Positions 51,473 through 60,866 of a DNA stretch of 64,000 bases are shown piece by piece. The notes below the pieces were generated by a model that saw only the letters and a list, made by a program, of their open reading frames with translations, searched no databases and was not told the origin of the DNA. A program made the translations under genes and the position numbers. This DNA comes from Anabaena sp. WA102 (lineage in GTDB: Bacteria > Cyanobacteriota > Cyanobacteriia > Cyanobacteriales > Nostocaceae), in the NCBI RefSeq assembly GCF_001277295.1, contig NZ_CP011456.1:1922001-1986000 (forward strand), written 5' to 3'. Within the stretch, counting starts at the first letter, position 1. Every line of letters starts with the position of its first letter.

Positions 51473-52513
51473 ATGGTCAATCAGAACTTAACCGCTACAG
51501 AAATTGGATTTACCCACGAAGATTTCGCTGCTCTACTTGATAAATACGACTATCACTTCAGCCCTGGAGATGTCGTACCGGGTACAGTTTTCAGTATAGA
51601 GCCGCGCGGCGCTCTGATTGACATAGGTGCGAAAACCGCAGCATATATACCCATACAAGAAATGTCTATTAACCGGGTCGATGCCCCGGAAGAAGTCTTA
51701 CAATCAAACGAAACACGGGAATTTTTCATCCTTACCGATGAAAATGAAGATGGTCAGCTCACCCTTTCAATTCGTCGGATTGAGTATATGCGGGCTTGGG
51801 AGCGGGTTCGGCAGTTACAAGCAGAAGATGCTACTGTCCGTTCTGGCGTTTTCGCAACCAACCGTGGTGGTGCATTAGTGCGAATTGAAGGACTGCGCGG
51901 CTTTATCCCCGGTTCTCATATTAGCACTCGCAAACCCAAGGAAGATTTGGTAGGCGAAGAACTGCCTTTGAAATTCTTAGAAGTAGATGAAGAGCGTAAC
52001 CGCTTAGTTCTCTCCCATCGTCGAGCGCTGGTTGAGCGGAAGATGAACCGTTTGGAAGTTGGCGAAGTGGTTATTGGTACTGTTCGCGGTATCAAACCTT
52101 ACGGTGCTTTCATTGATATTGGTGGCGTGAGCGGACTGCTACATATTTCTGAGATTTCCCACGAGCATATTGATACTCCTCATAGTGTGTTCAATGTCAA
52201 TGATGAAGTGAAAGTAATGATCATTGACTTGGATGCAGAAAGGGGACGGATTTCACTGTCTACTAAACAGTTAGAACCCGAACCTGGTGACATGATCAAA
52301 AACCGTGATTTGGTTTACGATAAGGCCGAAGAAATGGCAGCTAAGTATCGGGAACAATTGCTTGCCAAACAGCAAGGCATTACTACACCTGTGGAAGCTA
52401 CAGATGTGGAAGCCGTAGCTGAAGAAGTTGCACCTATGGAAACTGTAGTTGAGGAAGAAATTCCCCCAGCCACAGAGATTGAAGAAGAGATCCCCGCAGC
52501 TATTGAATCATAG
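51473..52513 (+). CDS. rps1: 30S ribosomal protein S1
   Basis: A 346-residue S1 protein with three S1 OB-fold repeats (residues ~33-103 GDVVPGTVFSIEPRGALIDIG; ~120-185; ~200-270 GEVVIGTVRGIKPYGAFIDIGGVSGLLHISEIS) and an acidic tail rich in E and A. Three repeats are typical of cyanobacterial S1. It binds mRNA at the 30S subunit. A strong terminator follows at 52562-52587. Confidence 0.95.
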   Translation: MVNQNLTATEIGFTHEDFAALLDKYDYHFSPGDVVPGTVFSIEPRGALIDIGAKTAAYIPIQEMSINRVDAPEEVLQSNETREFFILTDENEDGQLTLSIRRIEYMRAWERVRQLQAEDATVRSGVFATNRGGALVRIEGLRGFIPGSHISTRKPKEDLVGEELPLKFLEVDEERNRLVLSHRRALVERKMNRLEVGEVVIGTVRGIKPYGAFIDIGGVSGLLHISEISHEHIDTPHSVFNVNDEVKVMIIDLDAERGRISLSTKQLEPEPGDMIKNRDLVYDKAEEMAAKYREQLLAKQQGITTPVEATDVEAVAEEVAPMETVVEEEIPPATEIEEEIPAAIES

Positions 52514-52561
52514 ATTGATAATTGTCAGTGATTACAACTCAGATTGTTAAAGTATATTATG

Positions 52562-52587
52562 AAGAGGGAAACCCCTCTTTTTTTTTA
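52562..52587 (+). terminator. Intrinsic terminator of rps1
   Basis: Stem AAGAGGG / CCCTCTT with an AAAC loop, followed by a run of eight or more T. A textbook rho-independent terminator. Confidence 0.85.
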
Positions 52588-52633
52588 TTTACAATCTAAA
52601 ATTCGCAATTAATTATGAATGGGGTGAGATATT

Positions 52634-53365
52634 TTGGCAACTATTAAATGTAAAAACATTGCGTTTTCTAATATTGAAGCAATTTTATTTGATAAAAACG
52701 GTACTTTAGAAGATTCTGAGTCATATTTAAGAACATTAGGACAAAAAGCGGCACGGATGATAGACGCACAAATTCCTGGAATTGGCGAACCTTTATTAAT
52801 GGCTTTTGGGATTAATGGCAATTTCTTAGATCCAGCAGGTTTAATATCAGTAGCGAGTCGTAGAGAAACAGAAGTTGCAGCAGCAGCTTACATTGCCGAA
52901 ACTGGCAGGGGATGGTTTGAATCCTTAAAAATCGCCCGTCAAGCTTTAGAAGAAGCTGAACAATATGTTGGTAAAACTCCTTCACCTTTATTTGTGGGTA
53001 GTTTAGAGATATTAAAGTCTTTGTCAGTAGCGGGTTTAAAATTAGGAATCCTGTCAGCAGCAACGACTCAAGAGGTCAAAAAATTTGTCACTACTCACCA
53101 ATTAAGCGATTATTTGCAACTGGAAAAGGGAGTTGATGATGGTCCGAGTAAACCAGATCCGACGCTGTTTTTAGAAGCTTGCCAAGCCTTGGGAGTATCA
53201 CCAGCGGCAACTTTAATGGTAGGTGATTCTATAGGTGATATGCAAATGGCGCGTCATGCTAAGGCTGCCGGCTGTATTGGGATTACTTGGATTGCTAGGG
53301 CAGATAATGTTCGAGGTGCAGATGTAGTGATTAATCAACTTGATGAAATTCAGGTGATTGCTTGA
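52634..53365 (+). CDS. HAD-superfamily hydrolase
   Basis: A 243-residue phosphatase-like protein. Motif I is LFDKNGTLEDS near residue 18 (the second Asp is replaced by Asn, so DKNGT rather than DxDGT). Motif II is GILSAAT near residue 138. Motif III/IV is KPDPTLF and MVGDSIGDMQMA. The Asn change may lower or alter activity but is also seen in some subfamilies. The start is TTG after GGGGTGAG. Substrate unknown. Confidence 0.85.
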   Translation: MATIKCKNIAFSNIEAILFDKNGTLEDSESYLRTLGQKAARMIDAQIPGIGEPLLMAFGINGNFLDPAGLISVASRRETEVAAAAYIAETGRGWFESLKIARQALEEAEQYVGKTPSPLFVGSLEILKSLSVAGLKLGILSAATTQEVKKFVTTHQLSDYLQLEKGVDDGPSKPDPTLFLEACQALGVSPAATLMVGDSIGDMQMARHAKAAGCIGITWIARADNVRGADVVINQLDEIQVIA

Positions 53366-53436
53366 CAGTCCATCAATTGAAATGCGTACAAAAAAGCGTT
53401 ACCCTAAGCGCATAGGATAAAACAGAGGAAAATACC

Positions 53437-53943
53437 GTGACTTCAAATACCCAAATCAAAGCATTAGACGTACCTACTGCCATAGTACAACGTCGTTCCA
53501 TCAAAACCTTTAAACAAGATCCCATCTCCCCAGAACTACTTAAGCAACTGGTAGAATTAACCGTAGCTGCACCCAGTAGTTTTAACGTCCAATCGTGGAG
53601 AATAGTTTTAGTGCAGGACCAAGCCCAAAAAGAAGCACTATGTGCGGCTTCTTGGAAGCAACAGCAAATTATTCAAGCACCTGTTACCTTTGTTTTCGCG
53701 GCTGACGCTGCTGCGGGAGGAAAAGATTTAACACCCATTTTAGAGCAAGGTGCAGCCACTGGGGCTTGGAATGAGGGAACAGTTAATTATTTTAGAGGTG
53801 CGATTCCGCAATTTCAGGCTAGTTTAGGAGACAAGCGCCGGGAATACGCCATTAAAGATGCCATGATAGCTGCTACAAATTTAGTGTTAGCAGCGGAAAG
53901 TTTGGGTTTATCCACCTGCTTTATGAATGGTTGGATTGAGGAA
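53437..53943 (+). CDS. Nitroreductase-family protein, exon 1 (interrupted by group II intron)
   Basis: The first 169 codons of a nitroreductase (IVQRRSIKTFKQDPIS; AAPSSFNVQSWR; CFMNGWIEE). The FMN-binding RRSIK and PSSFN motifs are present. Coding sense is cut exactly after GWIEE by GTGCG, the 5' end of a group II intron, and continues at 56160 with QVKAIIGAEN. Without splicing the protein would end with six intron-encoded residues. GTG start. Confidence 0.85.
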
Positions 53944-56159
53944 GTGCGATTCGTTGTTAGCTGAATCACGGTAATCAGTCCGTACATAAGCTAACCAACC
54001 CAATCCAATCATGGAAAAAAAGGTTGAACTCTCGGTCTGATATGGGTGTAAGTCCCATCTACCAGACTCAGGTATGACTCCCTATCTGCCCACGATGACC
54101 CGACTCGGTATCGGGAGGTCGAAGCTGGGAACAGGACGCAATCAGACATCTGTTGTGAGATGACACTTGGCGTTAACGGGGAGTTCCTACGGTGAAACAG
54201 AGCCTAAAAAAGCAACCTAGTCCAAAGCAGGACACAACAACAACACCTGACTTTACTGGAGCTAATTCCCGCCGCATCGTTCTTCAATAGCGGTAAGAGT
54301 CTAGGGAATCCAGTGGTTGAAGTGGCTACACCTAACGGAACTAACAATCTAGCCGAGGGAACGAATAAAAACGGATTGAAGGTCTAAGGGCGGTCGAACC
54401 CTATAAGTAGGCTGGACGAGCAGCGGAATTCCTTCAGTTCGGGTAGGACAGACCGTAATTGGTCGGAGGTGTTCAGAATACACAGATTGGAGCAGAGCAT
54501 GATTAGACACAGAGAAAACTCTAGTGAATCCTGGAAAACGTTACCTTGGAAGCAATTCCGTCGTAACTTATTCCGCCTACAAAAACGCGTGTACAAAGCT
54601 GTTCAAGTTGGCGACAAGCGCAAAGCTAAGTCCCTACAAAAGCTGATTCTGAAATCAACCGCAGCGAGATTACTGGCTATCCGTCAAGTAACACAGCTAA
54701 ATGCTGGGAAAAAGACAGCGGGAATAGACGGCAAAACCGCGCTCTCATTCGAGCAAAGGTTTGAACTAAGTGAAAAACTTAGAACCGAAGGTAACGACTG
54801 GAAACACCAGGGATTACGTGAAATACCCATCCCCAAAAAGGACGGAAAAACCCGGATTCTCAAAGTCCCCACTATTGCAGATAGGGCATATCAATGCCTT
54901 GTCAAATACGCACTAGAACCAGCACATGAGGCAACCTTCCACGCTAGGAGCTACGGTTTTAGGACGGGACGCTCGGCACATGATGCCCAGAGATACCTGT
55001 ACAACAACTTAAACTCTAAAGCTAATGGAATAGATAAACGAGTTATAGAACTCGATATTGAAAAATGCTTTGACCGGATAAACCACACCGCCATAATGGA
55101 TAGACTCATCGCTCCTTATAGTATAAGACAGGGAATATTCCGATGTCTCAAAGCCGGAGTCAATCCAGAGTTTTCTGAACAAGGAACACCCCAAGGAGGA
55201 GTGGTAAGTCCACTGTTAGCTAACATCGCCTTAAATGGGATTGAAAGTATTCATAGATATCACCGTATATCTAGCTACAGAATTACAGACAAGACCTCAA
55301 ATGGAGATATTGTCGAGCCAACAATCCGTTACGCGGATGACATGGTGATAATACTCCGACCTCAAGACGATGCCACAGAAATACTTGACAAAATCAGTCA
55401 GTTCCTAGCAGAGCGGGGAATGAAAGTCAGTGAGAAAAAGACAAAGCTAACCGCCGCGACAGATGGATTTGATTTCCTGGGCTGGCATTTTAAAGTCCAG
55501 AAAAACGGAAAGTTTAGATGTACTCCCTCAGTGGACAACTTCAAAGCTTTCCGCAAGAAAGTAAAATTCATCGTCAACAACTCGAATTATGGTGCTACCA
55601 CAAAGGCTGAGAAATTAGCCCCTGTAGTCAGAGGTTGGAGGAATTACCACCGCTTCTGCAAGATGGATGGGTCGAAGTTTTCCTTATGGCACATCAATCA
55701 CAGAGCATTCAAGGTATTTAACAAGGAAACTAAGCAGAATCGCCATAATAGCCAAGAGCTAATAAAGAAAGCATTCCCAACAGTTCCTTACTCCGAAAAC
55801 AAACACATCAATGTCAAAGGTGAGAAATCACCCTACGATGGAGATTTAACCTACTGGAGCGAACGCAATAGTAAGTTATATGACAATAACACCTCTAAAG
55901 CCCTCAAACGGCAAAGCCATAAATGTGGTCATTGTGGGTTAAAAATGCTCAGTGACGAGAAGGTACATTTACATCATATAGATGGAAACCACCAAAACTG
56001 GAAAACTAAAAACCTTCTAGCAATTCACGAAAGCTGCCACGATTACATTCACATGAGCAAAAGCGAAAGCTAAGAACATCGGGAGCCGGATGCCGTGAAA
56101 GTGGCACGTCCGGATCTAACTGAGAGGGGCGGGGAATAATATCCCCCCTCGACTCAACC
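53944..56159 (+). mobile_element. Group II intron with encoded maturase
   Basis: A 2.2-kb intron inserted in a nitroreductase gene, same orientation. The 5' end is GTGCG (53944), then ~550 bases of structured RNA domains. The ORF occupies domain IV (54499-56073). Domain V is the 34-base GAGCCGGATG...CCGGATC hairpin at 56083-56116, with the AGC-type catalytic triad region and GAAA loop. Domain VI follows with a bulged A candidate near the end. The 3' boundary at 56159 is set by the exon reading frame and could shift by a base. Confidence 0.88.
54499..56073 (+). CDS. ltrA: Group II intron reverse transcriptase/maturase with HNH domain
   Basis: A 524-residue intron-encoded protein. RT domain includes RAYQCLVKYALEP, FRTGRSAHDA, GTPQGGVVSPLLANI, and the catalytic YADD in IRYADDMVIIL. 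Domain X/maturase follows near residue 370-440 (WRNYHRFCK). The C-terminus has an HNH endonuclease: CGHCGLKML, HLHHIDGNHQNW, ESCHDYIH. RT, maturase and endonuclease residues are all present, so the intron should be mobile and spliceable. ATG 54499 chosen; GTG 54469 is an in-frame alternative. Confidence 0.92.
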   Translation: MIRHRENSSESWKTLPWKQFRRNLFRLQKRVYKAVQVGDKRKAKSLQKLILKSTAARLLAIRQVTQLNAGKKTAGIDGKTALSFEQRFELSEKLRTEGNDWKHQGLREIPIPKKDGKTRILKVPTIADRAYQCLVKYALEPAHEATFHARSYGFRTGRSAHDAQRYLYNNLNSKANGIDKRVIELDIEKCFDRINHTAIMDRLIAPYSIRQGIFRCLKAGVNPEFSEQGTPQGGVVSPLLANIALNGIESIHRYHRISSYRITDKTSNGDIVEPTIRYADDMVIILRPQDDATEILDKISQFLAERGMKVSEKKTKLTAATDGFDFLGWHFKVQKNGKFRCTPSVDNFKAFRKKVKFIVNNSNYGATTKAEKLAPVVRGWRNYHRFCKMDGSKFSLWHINHRAFKVFNKETKQNRHNSQELIKKAFPTVPYSENKHINVKGEKSPYDGDLTYWSERNSKLYDNNTSKALKRQSHKCGHCGLKMLSDEKVHLHHIDGNHQNWKTKNLLAIHESCHDYIHMSKSES

Positions 56160-56318
56160 CAGGTCAAAGCTATAATTGGTGCAGAAAATGACCCAGATAC
56201 AGGTATTGCTGTTTTAGTACCTGTAGGTTATGCGGCTGAACCCCGCTTAAATCCCGGTCGGCTACCATTATCTGTTAATGTTTCTGTAGATAGACTGGAT
56301 AATCCCTATCAAGGCTAA
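56160..56318 (+). CDS. Nitroreductase-family protein, exon 2
   Basis: The last 52 codons of the nitroreductase, QVKAIIGAENDPDTGIAVLV...NVSVDRLDNPYQG and stop. It continues exon 1 in frame if the intron is removed exactly, giving a 221-residue protein. The FMN-linked C-terminal loop (AVLVPVGYAAEPRLNPGR) is intact, so the gene is not decayed and depends on splicing. Confidence 0.85.
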   Translation, partial: QVKAIIGAENDPDTGIAVLVPVGYAAEPRLNPGRLPLSVNVSVDRLDNPYQG

Positions 56319-56374
56319 TTAGGGATTTGGGGGTAGAAACAGCTTGATAATTTCTACCCATAACTATCCATATA

Positions 56375-56543
56375 TTACTGTTTGTCCGAGTCTTCAATAA
56401 GTTGATCAACAAAATCCCTCAACCGTTGCTGCTGTGTCAGGGACGGTTTTAATTTTTTCCCTGACTCCAGGTAAAACCTTAAATTGCAAGGGTGATTTAT
56501 CGGAGGCTACTTGATTTTGTGGTTTAAATTTAATCCGAGGCAT
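56375..56543 (-). pseudogene. Frameshifted small hypothetical protein (about 56 codons)
   Basis: From ATG 56543: MPRIKFKPQNQVASDKSPLQFKVLPGVREKIKTVP, then a one-base shift near 56436 and continuing LTQQQRLRDFVDQLIEDSDKQ to the stop at 56375. The total length of 169 bp is one more than a multiple of three. The two parts look like one conserved small cyanobacterial protein, often found singly. The ATG lies 62 bp from the tnpB start, in divergent orientation. Confidence 0.6.
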
Positions 56544-56604
56544 TGCCAAATCTTAATATGTCTGATATACTAGATATCATAGCACAACATTGAAGGTCGA
56601 ATCA

Positions 56605-57923
56605 ATGCTTTTATCATTCAAAACTGCACTAATTCCAAATAACGGACAGATTACAGCTTTTCGCAAGGCTTCTGGAGTCGCTAGACACGCTTACAACTGG
56701 GCAAATGCTCAAATCATAGATATTTTAGCTACTCGCAAAGAAGGCGAAAAACTTAAATTACAAAAGAAGGGAACTCTTAACTGGGAACTCTTAACTGGGA
56801 GCAAATAAGAAACACTCATTTGCTGAGTTTAAAGCTCAGTCAAAAAAAGGATGTTTTTAAAAGATGCGTAGCACGAAAAAAACAGTGTCATTATTTCAAT
56901 CTCATGTTTTTAAACATGAGTTTTTCCTGTTCCCTGTTGCCCGTTCCCTGTTCCCTCTGACCATCAGCGATTGACTTGCATAAAAAGTTAGTCGCCGAGG
57001 TTAAATCTGAACACGCTTGGTATTACGAAGTTAACAAAAATGTCCCACAAAAGGCGTTAACTGACTTACGCCAAGCATGGGATAGGTGTTTTTCCAAAAC
57101 ATCGAAACAACCCCGATTCAAGAGAAAAGGACAGCACGATTCTTTTTATTTAGAGTCAGGGACTAAGGCGAAACCGTTAATTAAAAACGATGGTAAAAGA
57201 ATTAAATTACCGTCAATTGGCTGGGTAGGTTTAGCAGAACCTTTACCGATTACAGTAACTCATAATTGCGTGATTTCTAGACAGGCTGATAAATGGTTTA
57301 TTTCTGTTAAATACGAAGTTGAAAAACCTCCTATACTTGCAGACAGACCGACCATTGGCGTTGACGTAGGAATAAAGGAGTTAGCAGTTTGCAGTAATGG
57401 TGAAATATTCAAAAACCCCAAAGCCTACCGCCGGATGAGTAAACGCATGAAACGTTTACAGCGTAGCGTTACCCAGAAGGTCAAGGGGTCTAATAATCGT
57501 AAAAAAGCTGTGAGAAAATTGGCTAAATTACACGCCAAAGTTTCTAATATTCGCAAGGATTCTATTCACAAATTAACCTACTATCTAGCTAAAAACCACA
57601 GCATAATTAAGATAGAAGATTTGCACATTAAGGCATTTTTGAAGAACCACAAATTAGCAGGTGCAATTGCAGATTGTGGGATGTATGAATTTCAAAGGCA
57701 ATTAGAGTACAAAACTGAGAAGTTTGGCAGTGAATTAATCCTTGTAGATAGATTCTTTCCTAGTTCGCAAATATGCTCTAACTGCGGTAATCATCGTCAT
57801 AAAATGCCATTAAAAAGCCGCGTTTATGTTTGTCCTGATTGTGGACATACAGAGGATCGTGACCTCAACGCAGCTAAGAATATTGACCGATGGTTTGTGG
57901 ATATTTTTATCCCTGTAGCGTAG
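56605..57923 (+). pseudogene. tnpB: IS200/IS605-family TnpB, interrupted by a ~203-bp insertion
   Basis: Residues 1-51 (MLLSFKTALIPNNGQITAFRKASGVARHAYNWANAQ...GEKLK) lie at 56605-56757. The rest (PSAIDLHKKLVAEVKSEHAWYYEVNK...) resumes at 56961 in another frame and runs to 57923. RuvC-like residues are visible: GVDVGIKELAV (D), IKIEDLHIKAF (E), CSNC...CPDCGHTEDRDLNAAKNI (zinc ribbon and D). The insertion holds a hairpin CTCATGTTT/AAACATGAG and GTTCCCT heptamers. No tnpA is adjacent. Inactive unless the 3' part is translated alone. Confidence 0.8.
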
Positions 57924-58689
57924 CGGTTCTTTTTAGGAACTACGGTCAGAAACGGTAAGTTCTACCGAGATTGTCTGTGGAGCGGGCAAACAAGATTGGA
58001 AGTCATTCTAAGACCGCGATGAAGCAGGAAATAAACACTAAGATTATCGCTGTCCAGATGTGTCTAGACTTTGGTAATTTTGGGTAAGTTTTATAGAACG
58101 GATTTAGGTTAGTATAAATACAAATATCAGTTGACGGCGATTTTTGGATCAGTGAATTGCATTTTGTCTCACGCAGAGGCGCAGAGGCGCAGAGAGAGAA
58201 TATTGCACAGAATCATCTTTCTTTGTCTGCGTTAATCTGCGTTTAATTATTCTTGAAATCTTATTCAACCCAGATCATACCTACTGTAAAAACTATATAT
58301 TTCGGTCTTTTAAATTACAAAGTGATAATTTGTAATTGTACATCAATAAACATAAAAATATTTGGTTTTGATTTAAAAATATTGTAATAGAGCCAAGATC
58401 AAAATCTGTTGTTGTCTCTCTCATTAATTCTAGAAGTTCTGCTTTTAGTTTTTTGGACAATTCATAAAAATTTACATCTAGTAAATTCAACCTCTAACAG
58501 TGATTTAGTTTAGCTACATCCATAATTGCTGTTGTCACGATGAGGAAATAACTTGACCAAAAGTAATTGGCTATTTGGTTATACATTGCAGCGAACTCAC
58601 AGCAGATTTATCAAATAATTTATTGATGTTAGTGAGTATCTAGCAATTATTCAAGTTTGGCTAAGGAGTAGTAAGTCTAGGAGAATTTA
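57924..58689. other. Spacer after tnpB: IS right end and repeat core
   Basis: The first ~100 bp, with GGTTCTTTTTAGGAACTACGG and CTGTGGAGCGGGC, probably belong to the 3' end/guide-RNA region of the tnpB element. At 58170-58200 lies CACGCAGAGGCGCAGAGGCGCAGAG, the repeat core also seen in several MITEs. A 65-codon minus-strand frame at 58293-58490 has no support as a gene. The right end holds the promoter of the oxidase cluster. Confidence 0.5.
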
Positions 58690-59190
58690 ATGCTGGATTT
58701 TTTCACTTCATTGAATGAGCATAATTTACCATATCCAGATCCCTTACATCCTATCGTGGTTCACTTTGTAATTGCGATGGTTCTATTTTCTGTTTTTTGT
58801 GATGTCGCTGGGTATTTAACTGGGAAAACTACCTTATTTGAGGTGAGTTGGTGGAATATGTGTATTGCCACAGTAGCTATTTTTGTGGCGATTATTTTTG
58901 GTCAATTTGAAGCTGGTTTAGCGAAACCCTACGAACTGGCTAAATCAGTATTAAATGTTCATACTCTTATCGGTTGGTCACTTTCGGGTATTATTGCTGC
59001 AATTACAGCTTGGCGTTATGTGTTGCGAAGTCGTAACTCAAAAAAACTTCCATTTCATTACATAGCTGTGGCAGTTTTATTAACAGTGCTGGTTGGGTTT
59101 CAAGTATATCTTGGTGATGAACTTGTATGGGTGTATGGCTTACATACTGTACCTGTTGTGGAAGCGGTAAAGGATGGAATCTTGCCATGA
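58690..59190 (+). CDS. DUF2231 membrane protein (oxidase cluster)
   Basis: A 166-residue protein with four transmembrane helices (residues ~23-42, 52-72, 88-108, 125-145) and the DUF2231 pattern DPLHPIVVHFVIAMVLF. The family function is unknown; it is frequently upstream of cytochrome oxidase genes in cyanobacteria. GGAG is 8 bases before ATG. Its TGA overlaps the next gene's ATG (ATGA), indicating translational coupling. Confidence 0.85.
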   Translation: MLDFFTSLNEHNLPYPDPLHPIVVHFVIAMVLFSVFCDVAGYLTGKTTLFEVSWWNMCIATVAIFVAIIFGQFEAGLAKPYELAKSVLNVHTLIGWSLSGIIAAITAWRYVLRSRNSKKLPFHYIAVAVLLTVLVGFQVYLGDELVWVYGLHTVPVVEAVKDGILP

Positions 59191-59798
59191 ATTCAGAATT
59201 ATTAGACCAAATTAGTCACCAAATGGGTGCAAATGGTTTACCTTATGCCATTCCGATTCATCCTAATTTGGTACATCTCACATTAGGTTTATTTATCATT
59301 GCCATTATCTTTGATCTTTTAGGTGTATTTTTTCCTGTGGAAAAATGGTTGTTCAAGTTTTTGGGAATTAAGGTTGAACGTTCTCAATTATTTGATGTGG
59401 GCTGGTACAACATTTTTGCTGCGGCTGTGATTACATTTTTCACGGTTGGTGCAGGTTTTTATGAAATGTTGTTGGCAGCCCCACCAGCAGATATCAAAAG
59501 TCCTTGGGGAATGCTGGCAATGCCGACAATGATGTGGCATGGTGTGGGCGGCGTATTGCTATTAGCGATGATTGTCGGTATGACCTTTTGGAGAGGTTGG
59601 CAACGTTACGTTATTGGCAAATACGAAGAGAGAGAAGTTCAAATTTCTTACTTGGTTGTCGGTGTAATTATTATGTTACTAATGTATTTTCACGGCACAT
59701 TAGGAGCGCACTTGGCAGCAGATTTTGGTGTTCACAATACAGCCGATAAATTACTAAGAGCCGGAAAAGACATCAATCAAATATTTGGTAATCGGTAA
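59187..59798 (+). CDS. DUF2231 membrane protein (oxidase cluster, second copy)
   Basis: A 203-residue paralog of the preceding protein with about four transmembrane helices and YAIPIHPNLVHLTLGLFII. Its ATG overlaps the upstream stop by 4 bp, so the pair is co-translated and may form a heteromer. The last codons (IFGNR) run into a GGTAATCGG repeat that also supplies the stop. Function unknown; co-occurrence suggests a role in assembly of, or electron delivery to, the oxidase. Confidence 0.85.
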   Translation: MNSELLDQISHQMGANGLPYAIPIHPNLVHLTLGLFIIAIIFDLLGVFFPVEKWLFKFLGIKVERSQLFDVGWYNIFAAAVITFFTVGAGFYEMLLAAPPADIKSPWGMLAMPTMMWHGVGGVLLLAMIVGMTFWRGWQRYVIGKYEEREVQISYLVVGVIIMLLMYFHGTLGAHLAADFGVHNTADKLLRAGKDINQIFGNR

Positions 59799-59885
59799 TG
59801 GGTGATTAGTAATTGGTAATCGGTAAAAATTCTTAGCTAACGACCGACCACTGACTACTGACTACTGACAACTAACAACTGACCA
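59788..59885. repeat. STRR tract before ctaC
   Basis: GGTAATCGGTAATGGG-type and GACTACT/GACAACTAACAACTGACC heptamers fill the gap from the DUF2231 stop to 3 bp before the oxidase subunit II start. The usual Shine-Dalgarno is absent. Confidence 0.75.
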
Positions 59886-59887
59886 TT

Positions 59888-60814
59888 ATGAAAATTCGGC
59901 AATTTCTGAACTTTTTGACCATAGTTACTGGGGCAGTTGCGGTAACTCTTTCTAGTCTATGGATTGGTAAACAGGCTTATTCTTGGCTTCCTCCCCAAGG
60001 GGCTGCTGAATCTCATCTAATTGATGATTTATTTAGCTTTTTGGTAACATTAGGATCTTTGATTTTCCTGGGAGTAACTGCTACTCTTTTCTATTCTATT
60101 TGTTTCCATCGGGCGAAAGCCAATGATTTAGGCGATGGTCCGCATATTGAAGGTAACGTTACTTTAGAAGTAGTTTGGACGGCAATCCCAATTATGTTGG
60201 TGTTATGGATTGCGGGTTATAGTTACCAAGTTTACGAAGAAATGGGCATCCAGGGACCTTCTCATCAGATCCATTTACATAATCCGATGAAGACAGAAAC
60301 CGCTGATGCTGCACTGGGTGAAGTTTCAGCAGTTTCAGCAGGTGAGGATTTAGAACACATTGATGTATTAGCTAAACAGTGGGCTTGGGTGTTTCATTAT
60401 CCCCAAAGCAATGTTACCAGTACAGAATTGCATTTACCTCAGGGTAGCCGTATCCGTCTAAATCTCCATTCGGAAGATGTACTTCACGGCTTTTATATCC
60501 CCGCTTTCCGCCTCAAACAAGACATTATTCCTGGTAACGACCTCGACTTTGAATTTACCCCCATTCGCTCCGGTACTTATGATTTGACTGACTCTCAGTA
60601 TAGCGGTACATACTTTGCCACTATGCGAGCCAAGGTCGTTGTGGAATCACCTAGCAACTATCAGCAGTGGTTAAGCAAAGCTGCGAGTCAAACACCCAGC
60701 CCAGCCCCTAACCAAGCAGCTTCCGAATATGCCCTAAAAATAGAAAACGGCATTGACAGCGGTTGGAAAACTGTTGAACCCGCAGCACCTCCATTAGTCA
60801 ATTTCCCTGATTAA
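59888..60814 (+). CDS. ctaC: Oxidase subunit II of the alternative respiratory terminal oxidase (no CuA)
   Basis: A 308-residue subunit II with two transmembrane helices (residues ~15-32 and 52-78, then 98-118) and a periplasmic cupredoxin domain. The early His motif DVLHGFYIPAFRLKQDIIPG is present. In place of the CuA box CxExCGxxHxxM the sequence reads LTDSQYSGTYFATM: both Cys, the Glu and the second His are gone. This marks the quinol-type alternative oxidase (ARTO), not a cytochrome c oxidase. First of ctaC-D-E. Confidence 0.9.
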   Translation: MKIRQFLNFLTIVTGAVAVTLSSLWIGKQAYSWLPPQGAAESHLIDDLFSFLVTLGSLIFLGVTATLFYSICFHRAKANDLGDGPHIEGNVTLEVVWTAIPIMLVLWIAGYSYQVYEEMGIQGPSHQIHLHNPMKTETADAALGEVSAVSAGEDLEHIDVLAKQWAWVFHYPQSNVTSTELHLPQGSRIRLNLHSEDVLHGFYIPAFRLKQDIIPGNDLDFEFTPIRSGTYDLTDSQYSGTYFATMRAKVVVESPSNYQQWLSKAASQTPSPAPNQAASEYALKIENGIDSGWKTVEPAAPPLVNFPD

Positions 60815-60831
60815 CTTTGTAATTTTTCTTT

Positions 60832-60866
60832 GCTACTGACAACTAACCACTAACAACTGACAAATG
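60832..60866. repeat. STRR tract reaching the ctaD start
   Basis: TGACAACTAACCACTAACAACTGACAA heptamers end with the ctaD ATG (CTGACAAATGGC). As at ctaC, hisB, miaA and the YqgF-like gene, the start region is built from the repeat. Confidence 0.75.

Noticed and set aside
58293..58490. 65-codon minus-strand frame between tnpB and the oxidase cluster
   Set aside because: AT-rich, no ribosome site or known relatives; kept only as a note.
59888..60814. Annotation as ordinary cytochrome c oxidase subunit II
   Set aside because: The CuA ligands are absent, so the cytochrome c type was rejected in favour of the alternative oxidase.
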